41,970 nt of DNA from Candidatus Obscuribacterales bacterium. GTDB lineage: Bacteria > Cyanobacteriota > Vampirovibrionia > Obscuribacterales > Obscuribacteraceae. The notes beneath the pieces were generated by a model, which saw only the letters and a list, made by a program, of their open reading frames with translations, had not been told where the DNA came from and did not search any database. The stretch covers positions 1-41,970 of the forward strand of contig JAIETE010000197.1 in the NCBI GenBank assembly GCA_019745505.1. Direction: 5' to 3'. Shown piece after piece: positions 15,118 through 24,211 of the stretch. Numbering within the stretch: the first letter of the stretch is position 1; the number at the start of each line of letters is the position of its first letter. Made by a program: the position numbers and the translations under genes.

Positions 15118-17634
15118 TTACTTTGAAATCCCGTCCAAGTTCGGATTCTTGGCTTTCGCACTGAAATCCCAGAGCAGGAAGAGGAACGCGAGCAGGTAAC
15201 AGGCTGCACCGCACCAGAACGTCACCGTGATTCCGAAATTCAATGCAATTGCTACTGCAACAACCGAAGCGCAGACAGAAGTCGCTCCGTTGATGCCCCA
15301 CAGCCATGGAGTGAGTTCTTTTTGCGCGCCTCCGGCCATCATCATTCCAATTGGAAATGCCATGCCCATGTAAAGCCCGAGAGGGAAGAGAAGCGCCACT
15401 GCAATGGCTATGCGCAAGGGAGTTTCAGCACCGGAGAAATTCGCAATCAACATCGGAGTAATGGAGCCAAAGATTACCGGTACAACCAAGAGTACTCCGA
15501 AGCGGGCAATCGGAGAGTTCATGCTCGTCATTTTTTCGGTTATCGAAAGACTGTTCGTCGTGAAACTGCCAAGACCACTGGCCAGCAGCAGCGTGAAAAG
15601 AACAACCGACAGACCATAGACGGGATGTCCCAAGAACACTATCAAACGCTGCATCTGCGAAATTTCCACGAACATGAATCCTAAGCCGATCATCCCGAAA
15701 TAAAGAAGCAGCGGAGCGGCACCTTTGAGCGGTGCCGTCTTCATCCTCCACAGCAGAGGCACGATAATGCACAGAGATGTGAGGAAAATTACCGTGATGG
15801 TCAGCCACCCAAGCACACTCACAGCCATGGGATTGTGGCTCATGACGCCGTTTTGCCAGAGTGCGGCGTTGAACATATCCTTGAAACGCAGCATGTGAAA
15901 AAAGTACGGGCTGTCATCGTTCGGAGGGGAGATGTTGACGGGAAAACTAGCCAGCAGCGGTGTTAAATCTTTGGCTTCAGCGATTTTGGCAAAATTGTCG
16001 TCAATCGACTTTCTAGGGCTGAGAACGATTTCAAACCCATTGTCCTCTGCGAATTTGCCAACTGTGTTCAGATCTTGCTCAGAAAAGGGCTGTTTGCTTA
16101 CCAGCATCGTTCCGATGCCGTCCATTCCACGCCCGCCTTGAGCACCCTTCATGGCTGCCACTATGACCATGTTCTTGCGAGGGTTTTCCACCCCTTGATC
16201 TTTCAAGGCAGCCGTTGCCAAACCCACAAGCCGGTACATTTCAACTGGACGATTCTTGAAATACCAGCGAGATATAGTGAGCACGCCATTAGGCTCGAGG
16301 TGGTCCAAGAAACTGCGCCAGGCCTCGACTGTATAGAGTGAGTGTTCCGTCAAAACAAATGCACCAGCAGCAGTGGCAGCAAAAGTATCAATCAGAGAAA
16401 TCTGGATAATGTCGAATTTGTCTTTGGAGCGAGCGATGTAGCTGCGCGCCTCGTCATTGGCGAATTTCACATTCGGATAGCGGTCTAGGTGTCCGGTGTA
16501 GTCGCCGAAAGCCTTATTGACCGCAAAATTGATGTTATTGTTGATCTCAACGCCTTCAATATATTTCTGATTGAAGATGATCGCGGACAGCACATCGCGC
16601 CCGCCGCCGGTACCGACGATCAGCATGCGTGAATGGGGACGAATGTAATGAACCATATTCGTCAAATCGCGCTTCAAATGCTCAACTTTGGACTGATCGC
16701 CGTCAAACTTCGTCAGCCAGGTGTTAGCACCGGCATCGATCATCAGTTCCAGCTCACTGACCTTCCTGTCTTCGGGCCACTTTTCGGTGAGCCCCCAGGC
16801 GTAAGGTCGGTGCAGTTCGTTTGGATCACCGGCGACACGAACTCGCGAAAAGGAGTTCCACTTCTCAAATAGCGGTGTAGGTTCTATGTACCCATGCACC
16901 CACTTCAGTCTGAGAATCGGTTTTTGCTCGTTGGCCAGGTAGGCATTTGTCGCCGCAAATCCAATCAGGCCAATTGCGACTACGAGCGATGCCATAGCAA
17001 GTCCACGCGCGCCACTTTTTTGTTCGCCGGAGCTTGCCAGTGCTGAAGTTCCAGATTTAGGCATGCCAAAGAGAAAAGCACCGATTGCGGCGAATCCAGC
17101 GATGAAGAAAACTGCCGAGGGGCCATCGACGCAATTCAAAAGCGCTCCGAGAAGAACGCATCCAGCAGCGGCTCCACACAGGTCAAAGGCGTAGAGTTTC
17201 GAAACTTTCTGCGTAAATTTCGTCAGCGCCAGGCAAACAGCAATTCCACTGAATACAAACGGAATTGAAATCACTATAAATGTAGCGGCAACGTGCCGCA
17301 GCCCCTGCTCCCATTGCACGCCGGCGGGGATGAAGGGCACGAATAGGTGAAAGATGAAACTGCCAATGATGGTCAGCGCAAATGCAAGCGAGCTAAAGGT
17401 CAGCTGCTTCAAAACTTTTCTTTCCGAAAAGAAATTCGGAAAAAGATATACGACGATCGCGCCCACAGTCATACCAAACATTGCAATAGAAATTGCCATG
17501 AAAGCGAAGTGGTACCACATGGTGACACTAAAAATCCGGGTCAAGAGAATCTCATACATCAGCGTAGCCATAGCCACGCTGAACAACCCGAAATAAATCG
17601 GTCGCGTTACTTCAATAGAGTCTTGATTCGCCAC
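15118..17634 (-). CDS. Membrane-embedded spermidine-synthase-like protein
   Basis: An 838-residue protein starting at GTG. About seven membrane helices lie in residues 10-230. A soluble Rossmann-type methyltransferase-like domain (about 240-560) carries the nucleotide-binding GTGGGRD at 341-347 and an acidic E363 at the end of the next strand, as in spermidine synthase relatives. Another set of about seven helices fills 600-830. Such fused polyamine-synthase-like membrane proteins are common in bacteria, and their substrate is not established, so I do not claim spermidine synthesis. The intergenic region up to the esterase gene at 17824 holds divergent promoters. Confidence 0.85.
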   Translation of the reverse strand: MANQDSIEVTRPIYFGLFSVAMATLMYEILLTRIFSVTMWYHFAFMAISIAMFGMTVGAIVVYLFPNFFSERKVLKQLTFSSLAFALTIIGSFIFHLFVPFIPAGVQWEQGLRHVAATFIVISIPFVFSGIAVCLALTKFTQKVSKLYAFDLCGAAAGCVLLGALLNCVDGPSAVFFIAGFAAIGAFLFGMPKSGTSALASSGEQKSGARGLAMASLVVAIGLIGFAATNAYLANEQKPILRLKWVHGYIEPTPLFEKWNSFSRVRVAGDPNELHRPYAWGLTEKWPEDRKVSELELMIDAGANTWLTKFDGDQSKVEHLKRDLTNMVHYIRPHSRMLIVGTGGGRDVLSAIIFNQKYIEGVEINNNINFAVNKAFGDYTGHLDRYPNVKFANDEARSYIARSKDKFDIIQISLIDTFAATAAGAFVLTEHSLYTVEAWRSFLDHLEPNGVLTISRWYFKNRPVEMYRLVGLATAALKDQGVENPRKNMVIVAAMKGAQGGRGMDGIGTMLVSKQPFSEQDLNTVGKFAEDNGFEIVLSPRKSIDDNFAKIAEAKDLTPLLASFPVNISPPNDDSPYFFHMLRFKDMFNAALWQNGVMSHNPMAVSVLGWLTITVIFLTSLCIIVPLLWRMKTAPLKGAAPLLLYFGMIGLGFMFVEISQMQRLIVFLGHPVYGLSVVLFTLLLASGLGSFTTNSLSITEKMTSMNSPIARFGVLLVVPVIFGSITPMLIANFSGAETPLRIAIAVALLFPLGLYMGMAFPIGMMMAGGAQKELTPWLWGINGATSVCASVVAVAIALNFGITVTFWCGAACYLLAFLFLLWDFSAKAKNPNLDGISK

Positions 17635-17823
17635 CTGTCGATCATAGCACTCCGGACGTTCCGAATAACTGGGATAGCTTGCCTCCGGAGGTTATCGGGC
17701 ACTCCGGCAGCCATCCCCTGAACCTTGAAATAGTCCGAATTAACTACCCTTGTCCAATTTGGGAGAAACACGGATATATCCTATCAACCTCCTATACAGC
17801 AGCGGTCCTGACAATTCCTAAGT

Positions 17824-19095
17824 ATGTCAATTTTCGATAGACGGCACAAAACTGCCGAGGCAGCAGCATTGCAGCCTGGCGAAAATCAAAGCGAAGGTGA
17901 CAACCTTCAGCAGTTTCGCCTCAATCTCTCCTCCAATCTCAAGGACAACAGCCGCTTCGTTGACGAAACCACAAGAGAAAGAGAGCGCGAAAAGATCGCT
18001 GAGCTCTTCGGACACTTCGATATTAATGGCGACGGCTTCATCGAGAAGAAGGAAATAGCGAAGGCTGACAAAACTCCCAAAAACATCGATGGCGCCGATC
18101 CGCATCTTTTCGCAAATTTCTTGAGCGAGCGCTACAAATCTTTGATGCAATCTTCAAACGATGAATGGTTCTTCGAAAATAATGGCGTTTCGCTTAAAGA
18201 CATCAACAAATATGTTGAGAACATGCACGCCTTCAACGATAGAGTGATCGATCGAAGAGGCGATAGCACCTACAAACTCACTCTGCAAGGACGAGAAAGA
18301 GAAGTCACCGTCCATGTCCCGCCCACTTATGATGCAAGCAAACCAATGCCGATGGTGATGATGCTGCACGGCTTCATGCAAGACAAAGACGAGATCGCCA
18401 GAACTTCGGCATTCAAAGAGAAGGCGGACAAAGAGGGGTTTATTGCAGTCTTTCCCAACGCCACCGGCTGGCTCGGCAATCATCTGCGCTGGTGGAATGT
18501 CGGAAATGACCACCTCTTTCGCTCCGACGATGTCGACTTCATCAGACAATTGACCGATGTAATTCCCAGCAAATTGAATATAGACCAGGATCGCATCTAC
18601 CTCGTCGGATTCTCGAATGGCGCGATGATGGCCCAGGAAGCGGCGGCAAAACTCAACGACAGAGTAGCTGCAGTGGCGAGCGTCAGCGGCGGCATGCTGC
18701 GCAAGCAAGACAAGCCGAGAGGGGACATGAACGCCTTGCTGATTCATGGCAGCATGGATGATGTTATTCCTGCGTCCGGCGGCGTGCTGCTCGACTTATG
18801 CGTGGCGCCGCGCGTCATCTCCGCGGCAAAGGCATTTGAAGTTTGGGCTGATGCAAACGGCATCAAACCTACACTTACAAAATCGTCCGGAGAACCGATT
18901 CAAACTTACAGTGCAGTCGACACGGAAAGCGGACGAGAAGTCACGTTCTACAATATCAAGGACGGCAATCACGATTGGCCCGGCGCATTCAATAGCTCGA
19001 CTCCAGCATCGAAGTTCAATGCTACTGATGCAGTTTGGGACTTCCTCCGTCGACACAGCAAGAGGGAGCTGGTTGCCCGCGTGCGCGAAGCATAG
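17824..19095 (+). CDS. EF-hand protein with PHB-depolymerase/LpqC-type esterase domain
   Basis: A 423-residue fusion. Residues 66-77 are a textbook EF-hand loop (DINGDGFIEKKE), with D66, N68, D70 and E77 in the calcium-binding positions. A second helical stretch with a looser loop follows to about 140. Residues 150-412 are an alpha/beta-hydrolase of the poly(3-hydroxybutyrate) depolymerase / feruloyl-esterase-like type: oxyanion LHG at 181-183, nucleophile elbow GFSNG with S264, acid D312 or D313 and base H383 in GNHDWPG. The likely activity is hydrolysis of an ester in a polymer or side chain, with calcium affecting stability or activation. No signal peptide is visible. No Shine-Dalgarno precedes the ATG. 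Confidence 0.88.
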   Translation: MSIFDRRHKTAEAAALQPGENQSEGDNLQQFRLNLSSNLKDNSRFVDETTREREREKIAELFGHFDINGDGFIEKKEIAKADKTPKNIDGADPHLFANFLSERYKSLMQSSNDEWFFENNGVSLKDINKYVENMHAFNDRVIDRRGDSTYKLTLQGREREVTVHVPPTYDASKPMPMVMMLHGFMQDKDEIARTSAFKEKADKEGFIAVFPNATGWLGNHLRWWNVGNDHLFRSDDVDFIRQLTDVIPSKLNIDQDRIYLVGFSNGAMMAQEAAAKLNDRVAAVASVSGGMLRKQDKPRGDMNALLIHGSMDDVIPASGGVLLDLCVAPRVISAAKAFEVWADANGIKPTLTKSSGEPIQTYSAVDTESGREVTFYNIKDGNHDWPGAFNSSTPASKFNATDAVWDFLRRHSKRELVARVREA

Positions 19096-19167
19096 GCAAA
19101 GCATTAGGGGAACTGCATGCGGCTCTCTTGCGGGAGTCGCATGCGGCATTGAAAGCAAACGACAGAA

Positions 19168-19773
19168 TTAATAGTCTTTCAATTGATCGATCGACTTGTC
19201 CAGAGCGTCATGCTTGGCAGACAACGCATAAAACAGCAAGTCGGCACGAGCCTTTCCGTTGTCGCGCAGCATTTCGCCGAGTTTAATGCAAGCATCACCT
19301 TTCGTGTCCTCGAGTTCCAGCTTGTAGCACAGCTTGTACGATACAGCCTCACAAACCTTTTCGGACCCGAGCTGGTTTTCATAAAGAGTCATGATTTCCT
19401 GACTGGATGGTTCCGGATACAGCTTATCCGCCGCGGCCCAGCAATCGATAAAGAACTCGCGCAGCCAGTGCGGCACATCGCCCTCAAGCTGATCAACCAT
19501 GGTCAACCAGATACTCAGCCCGAGCAGCTCTTTGACAGCCTGGTGATGAACTTCCGCCGACTCGGCATTGATTGGATAGTCAGGCGCCTCACCCATTTGA
19601 TTAGGTCGCAGGCAATAACGCATGTAATCGGACAAAAGATCCAGACAACGAATTCCAATTGCAGTCGAGAAATAGAGTGCGCGCCGCCACCGATCGCGCT
19701 CGTCTTCAGGCCGGTGATTGTGCAGCTTCCGGTAGAAGCTGTTGGTCAGTTCGCTGCCATCAAGGTCCGGCAC
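19168..19773 (-). CDS. Helical hypothetical protein (201 aa)
   Basis: A 201-residue protein, GTG start. It is predicted mostly helical, Leu/Glu/Asp-rich, with several Cys and Trp residues and no signal peptide or membrane helix. No family is recognised. It starts 17 bp after the stop of the TPR membrane protein gene, and the likely ribosome binding site (AGGAGG) overlaps that gene's end, so the two form one transcription unit and may act together. Confidence 0.72.
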   Translation of the reverse strand: MPDLDGSELTNSFYRKLHNHRPEDERDRWRRALYFSTAIGIRCLDLLSDYMRYCLRPNQMGEAPDYPINAESAEVHHQAVKELLGLSIWLTMVDQLEGDVPHWLREFFIDCWAAADKLYPEPSSQEIMTLYENQLGSEKVCEAVSYKLCYKLELEDTKGDACIKLGEMLRDNGKARADLLFYALSAKHDALDKSIDQLKDY

Positions 19774-19790
19774 TAAAAATGCGGCGCCTC

Positions 19791-21455
19791 CTATGGAATC
19801 AAGCGATTAACATACCAGGCTAGCCAGATAAGCGCGAAAACAGCTGTCAGAATTTCGAACAAGGTGGGCAACATTTTCCGATTCTCCAAACGCTTCGCGG
19901 CATCGACAAGCGCCCACAGAATCAGCCAGAGCCCGGTCAGACAACCAAAAATGATTGGCATCGTAAACTTGAGGGGCATTACGCCAAAGAGCGCAGCTCC
20001 TTCCCTGACGACAAAGATATTGGCACCATTGAGACTGGCAACCAGTTTCTTGTAATAAGCATCACCAGCCCCGTCTCCACCTTCCTGGTGGTTTGCCGGC
20101 ACTGCCATATAGTAATAGCTCACACCCGGTACAGCCGACGGAATAACTTTCCCATTGCGGTCGAAGCCTTGCATGAAGACATGCGAGACCCGGTATGATT
20201 CGTCATCGACTTTCTTGTCAGTGACTATGGCAAACGCATTTACGCTGCCGGGACCCGACTCCGGTTCGTTGTTCCAACGCGCTCCGGATGCCAGCTCCTT
20301 GCCGAAATTGTCCACGTTCGAAACACCGTCGAAGACGATTTGATACTTCGAAAAAATTTGATACGTCGGTATCATGTCTTGCTTGGTGACCGTGTTGATC
20401 AGCTTAACGGCCGGATCACCCGTCCACTTTTCCAGCTTCGATGGAAAGCTGCCCGACTTCGCGTTGATCTCTTCCAAGTGTGCACCAAGCGCGCGCATCT
20501 GCTCAACGGTCCTGACCTCAGGCGCTTCGTCTGTGTGCACAAGAAAATCGTTGGGGCCGACAAGCCCCATTGGTGTTTGCTCCAGCCAAAATTCCTTGCG
20601 GTTAAACGCGCCCAGTATGAGCGTTTGCATACCTTCCAGCGAGAAGTCGATCGTCTTGAACTGGAACTGCAACGTCTCCAGTGGCGTTTTCAACTCACCA
20701 GTCGAATTCTGTCCGATAGCCAGAGTTATCTTGCCGTCGGGAGTTCTGAAAGTCTGTCCTTCTACCTTGAAGGATTCTGAGTTTATACCGGGGGCTGTCG
20801 GCGCCTTGAATGTCGTGCCCGCTGTCATCCACATAAACCAGCCGGCAGCGATTACGACAGCCAGAATTGAGCCTATCGTCGAGAAGAGCACTTGATTCTT
20901 CTTGAAATAATGTTGTCGTCCACCTGGCTCTCCGCCCCCGACGAGCGTTTCCATGGTTTCCTTGAATACAGGCTTGGGCAGTTCCAGCGCCGTGACTTTC
21001 TGCTTGAACTCTTTCTGCGGCGCCGAGCGAATAGCTGCAGCTTCACGGATGTGCTTGATGAGAACATCGCCTTTCGGCAAATGCTGCTCTGCCAATCGCA
21101 GTACGCGGTTGTAGATACTGGCGGCGTCTTCCGATGCACCGGCGCCATCGCAGACCTTGGCCAGAATAAACATGTTGGCGATAACATCGCGGTTGCCTTC
21201 TCCGAGCAACTGCTCGGACGTGACTACCAAACGGCTGTATGCAGTAATCGCCTTGTCTAACTTACCGTCGGAGTAGTAGATGGCGGCCAGATTCTTGAAA
21301 CAAGCCAGAGCCTGCTCGGTCTCGCTAAGACCGTTTCTTTCCATCATATCCAGCGCATCTTCGTAATGCCGCTGTGCAGCCAAGTAGTCGGCATTGTCAA
21401 ATGCTCGACCAGCCATGTAGAGAAGTCCGTCTAACTGTTTCTGCGAAAACGCCAT
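19791..21455 (-). CDS. TPR membrane protein with periplasmic domain
   Basis: A 554-residue protein. Residues 5-145 form about three tetratricopeptide-like helix pairs (AGRAFDNADYLAAQRHYEDAL and similar). A membrane helix lies at 189-210. Residues 215-490 are a beta-rich extracytoplasmic domain that includes an amphipathic segment (LEEINAKSGSFPSKLEKW) reminiscent of pseudopilin cores. Two C-terminal membrane helices lie near 498-518 and 533-550. TPRs usually mediate protein contacts, so a role in an envelope assembly is plausible, but no specific system is shown. It is first gene of a unit with the 201-residue gene downstream. Confidence 0.8.
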   Translation of the reverse strand: MAFSQKQLDGLLYMAGRAFDNADYLAAQRHYEDALDMMERNGLSETEQALACFKNLAAIYYSDGKLDKAITAYSRLVVTSEQLLGEGNRDVIANMFILAKVCDGAGASEDAASIYNRVLRLAEQHLPKGDVLIKHIREAAAIRSAPQKEFKQKVTALELPKPVFKETMETLVGGGEPGGRQHYFKKNQVLFSTIGSILAVVIAAGWFMWMTAGTTFKAPTAPGINSESFKVEGQTFRTPDGKITLAIGQNSTGELKTPLETLQFQFKTIDFSLEGMQTLILGAFNRKEFWLEQTPMGLVGPNDFLVHTDEAPEVRTVEQMRALGAHLEEINAKSGSFPSKLEKWTGDPAVKLINTVTKQDMIPTYQIFSKYQIVFDGVSNVDNFGKELASGARWNNEPESGPGSVNAFAIVTDKKVDDESYRVSHVFMQGFDRNGKVIPSAVPGVSYYYMAVPANHQEGGDGAGDAYYKKLVASLNGANIFVVREGAALFGVMPLKFTMPIIFGCLTGLWLILWALVDAAKRLENRKMLPTLFEILTAVFALIWLAWYVNRLIP

Positions 21456-21623
21456 ATATTTATCGGCAGGTAGCCGAAAACCTCCAACAGTTATATTTCT
21501 ACCTTCTCTTTATAGCGGTAAAACACCCTGTCGAAATTTGGCACAATTTTCCTGCCGGAAATCGGCGAATACCCGCTTACGCCTAATTTACCAACCTGCG
21601 ACAGTTTCAGCGGGTATAGGAGT

Positions 21624-21674
21624 ATGTACTGGAAAAAGGTGTCTAAGAAAAGCGGCCGATGCTCCAAGACCTGA
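21624..21674 (+). CDS. Short upstream ORF overlapping the kinase start (16 aa)
   Basis: An ATG with TAGGAG immediately upstream opens a 16-codon Lys-rich frame that ends 16 bases inside the histidine kinase gene, in another frame. The kinase ATG has no good ribosome binding site of its own, so translation could be coupled to this ORF. It might be chance. Confidence 0.35.
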   Translation: MYWKKVSKKSGRCSKT

Positions 21675-23479
21675 AACTGCGCCAGAAAGGAATTTTGATA
21701 GTGGCATTGCCGCTGTTGACTGAAACCATTTTCGTGGCCATTCTGGTTTTCTTGCAGCAGTCGGCGGAAGCCGAAGCCCAGAAGATGTTCTACTCGAAGA
21801 TGATTATCGGACAAACCCAGTCCGTGGTCCGCCTGATTTGGGAGGGCGGCGCCAATTTCACGCTCTGGGGCTTCACTCATTCTCCGTCCTTCGAACAGCG
21901 AATGATGAACCAAATCTCCGAAGTGCCGCGCGAGCTGAACGAACTCAAGCAGATGGTAAAAGGCAATTCCATCCAGGAGAAGAATGTCGGCGAGATGGAG
22001 AAAGCCGTCAATACCGCCGTCGAAACTCTTCTGCACTACAAGAAGCGAATGATGAGCGGTGAGCATTACATATTGACGCACGAAGCTCGCATGATGGTAA
22101 CCGACCATCTGCGGGCAATCGTAACCGGCGCCGCGGCCATTCATCGCCAGGAGATGAACTACCAGGAGATGCATCCGGAAAAGACTCAGCAATTGCGCAT
22201 GGCTGTGCAAATCTGGCTTTTGGTCGGACTAATCTTGCAAATCCTTCTGACTTTCGGACTAGCGATTTACTTTGGACGAAACATCACGGACAGGCTGGCC
22301 ACTATCTCCGGCAACGCCCAACTGCTGGCAGAACATCGACCGCTGCGCCGACCAATTGAGGGTACCGATGAAATCGCACAGCTTGATACGGTGTTTCACA
22401 AGATGGCAATCACGCTGGAAGTGGCTTCACAGCGCGAACGAGCAATCATCGACAACGCTAAGGATGTAATCTGTTCGCTGACTGAAGATGCCGTATTCAA
22501 GCAAATGAGCCCAGCCGCCAAGCAAAACTGGGGATACGATCCTATCGACCTGGTCAGCAGACCATTCTCCGATTTCGTCGTCGAAGAAGATCGTGAGCGC
22601 CTCAAGCGCGTACTTGCGGAGGCAAAGCAGCAGAAGGAAACAGCTATAACGGTCGATATCCGCATGGTACGCAACGATCTGAGCGAAGGTTGGATGCTCT
22701 GGTCGATTTACTGGTCGCCGCCGGACGATTCATATTATTGCGTGGCGCACGATATCAGCGACCGCAAAGAGCTCGACCAAATGAAAGCGGACTTTGTCAA
22801 CATGGTCAGCCACGACCTGAGAACCCCCTTAACCGGTATGCGCGCTTTTCTTGACTCTCTGAACGCAGGCGTTTACGGCGACTTGAACAAGAAAGGAACA
22901 CAAGCGTCAGGACGAATTCAGTCCAGCCTCGGACGCCTCGTCACCCTTGTCAACGACCTGCTCGACGTCGAAAAAATGGAAGCAGGGCGCATGGAAATGC
23001 GTTTTGGAACGTACAGCCTCAAATACCTGGTCGATCAATCGCTGGATATGGTCAAGAGTTTCGCCGACGAGCAAAAGGTAAGGATCGAAATTGGCGAAAT
23101 TGCAGATGCAGATGTTCTTATAGACATGGATCGAATGGTTCAGGTTCTGCAAAATCTCCTCTCCAACGCCATTAAATTCTCCCCGAAAGGCGGAACCGTA
23201 ACGATAACGACAGAGCTGGAGCCCGGTTTTGCCAAGGTAAATGTGACTGACCACGGCGCCGGTATAGCCGAAGGAGATATCGCTCACATATTCGACAGAT
23301 TCCGCCAAGTAGCGCCCAGCAAAACCGGAGTGAAGGGCGGAACCGGTCTGGGCCTGGCAATCTGCAAGGCTATACTGGAGCAGCACAACGGCTCAGTCGG
23401 GGTAGAAAGTCAAGTGGGCAAAGGAAGTACTTTCTGGTTTCGTATTCCGGGTGCACAGAAACCAGAAAAAACAACGTAG
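21659..23479 (+). CDS. Membrane sensor histidine kinase (HAMP-PAS)
   Basis: A 606-residue class-I kinase. Membrane helices at 11-33 and 183-205 enclose a helical extracytoplasmic sensor of about 150 residues. Then come HAMP (206-258), a PAS domain (about 262-370) and the dimerisation/phosphoacceptor domain with H385 in SHDLRTP. The ATPase domain carries N503 in the N box, D531 in DHGAGI and the GGTGLGLAI lid. All catalytic residues are present. It phosphorylates the OmpR-type regulator 51 bp downstream. The ATG at 21659 is the first possible in-frame start, because a stop lies five codons upstream. Confidence 0.94.
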   Translation: MLQDLKLRQKGILIVALPLLTETIFVAILVFLQQSAEAEAQKMFYSKMIIGQTQSVVRLIWEGGANFTLWGFTHSPSFEQRMMNQISEVPRELNELKQMVKGNSIQEKNVGEMEKAVNTAVETLLHYKKRMMSGEHYILTHEARMMVTDHLRAIVTGAAAIHRQEMNYQEMHPEKTQQLRMAVQIWLLVGLILQILLTFGLAIYFGRNITDRLATISGNAQLLAEHRPLRRPIEGTDEIAQLDTVFHKMAITLEVASQRERAIIDNAKDVICSLTEDAVFKQMSPAAKQNWGYDPIDLVSRPFSDFVVEEDRERLKRVLAEAKQQKETAITVDIRMVRNDLSEGWMLWSIYWSPPDDSYYCVAHDISDRKELDQMKADFVNMVSHDLRTPLTGMRAFLDSLNAGVYGDLNKKGTQASGRIQSSLGRLVTLVNDLLDVEKMEAGRMEMRFGTYSLKYLVDQSLDMVKSFADEQKVRIEIGEIADADVLIDMDRMVQVLQNLLSNAIKFSPKGGTVTITTELEPGFAKVNVTDHGAGIAEGDIAHIFDRFRQVAPSKTGVKGGTGLGLAICKAILEQHNGSVGVESQVGKGSTFWFRIPGAQKPEKTT

Positions 23480-23530
23480 AATCTTATTACTGTTCTCTGT
23501 CCAGCACCTCCGCAGTAGAAACTGGAATCT

Positions 23531-24211
23531 ATGTCGAAAGTTTTGCTCGTTGAAGATGATCTCGTCACCTGCGACATGGTCAGAGACTGGCTTGAGCATG
23601 AGCTCTATACAGTCGAAGAAGCGCATACCGGCGAAGAAGCTCTTGATTTGATGAAACTTTATCAGTACGACATTGTCGTGCTCGACTGGGGCTTGCCCGG
23701 CAAGAGCGGCGTGGAAATCCTCTCGCGCTTCAGAGCGGACGGCGGCACTACGCCTGTTTTGATCTTGACCGGAAAACGTTCGGTCGGAGAGAAGGAAGAG
23801 GGGCTCGACGCCGGCGCCGACGACTATTTGACAAAACCGTTCGATATGCGCGAACTTTCAGCCCGACTTAGAGCACTGCTGCGCCGTTCTCACTCCCCGC
23901 GAGCGTCAGTCTTGGCTGTCCGAAATATCACTTTGGATCCAGCGACCTGCCAAGTGACTCGCAACGGCGAAGAATTGAAATTGCTGCCTACCGAGTATGC
24001 ATTGCTCGAATTTTTCATGCGACACCCCGACCGAGTTTTCAGCACAGACGATATTTTGAACCACGTGTGGAAGTCGGACTCCGAAGCAACCGCCACGGCC
24101 GTTCGCACCTACATAACCCGCTTGCGCAAAAAACTCGACGTGGAAGAGAAATCGTCAATCATCAAAACCGTTCACGGCATCGGTTATAAGCTCGAGTCAC
24201 GCGAAGACTGA
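23531..24211 (+). CDS. OmpR/PhoB-family response regulator, partner of the kinase
   Basis: A 226-residue regulator: receiver domain (1-120) with D9 and D10, acceptor D52 followed by Trp, T80 and K102, then a winged helix ending HGIGYKLE. It is the likely target of the kinase encoded 51 bp upstream. It is a close paralogue of the orphan regulator at 4549, with the same length and the same LDW and DYLTKPF motifs. Its stop codon is directly adjacent to the stop of the convergent TPR gene, with no spacer, so any terminator must lie inside coding sequence. Confidence 0.94.
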   Translation: MSKVLLVEDDLVTCDMVRDWLEHELYTVEEAHTGEEALDLMKLYQYDIVVLDWGLPGKSGVEILSRFRADGGTTPVLILTGKRSVGEKEEGLDAGADDYLTKPFDMRELSARLRALLRRSHSPRASVLAVRNITLDPATCQVTRNGEELKLLPTEYALLEFFMRHPDRVFSTDDILNHVWKSDSEATATAVRTYITRLRKKLDVEEKSSIIKTVHGIGYKLESRED

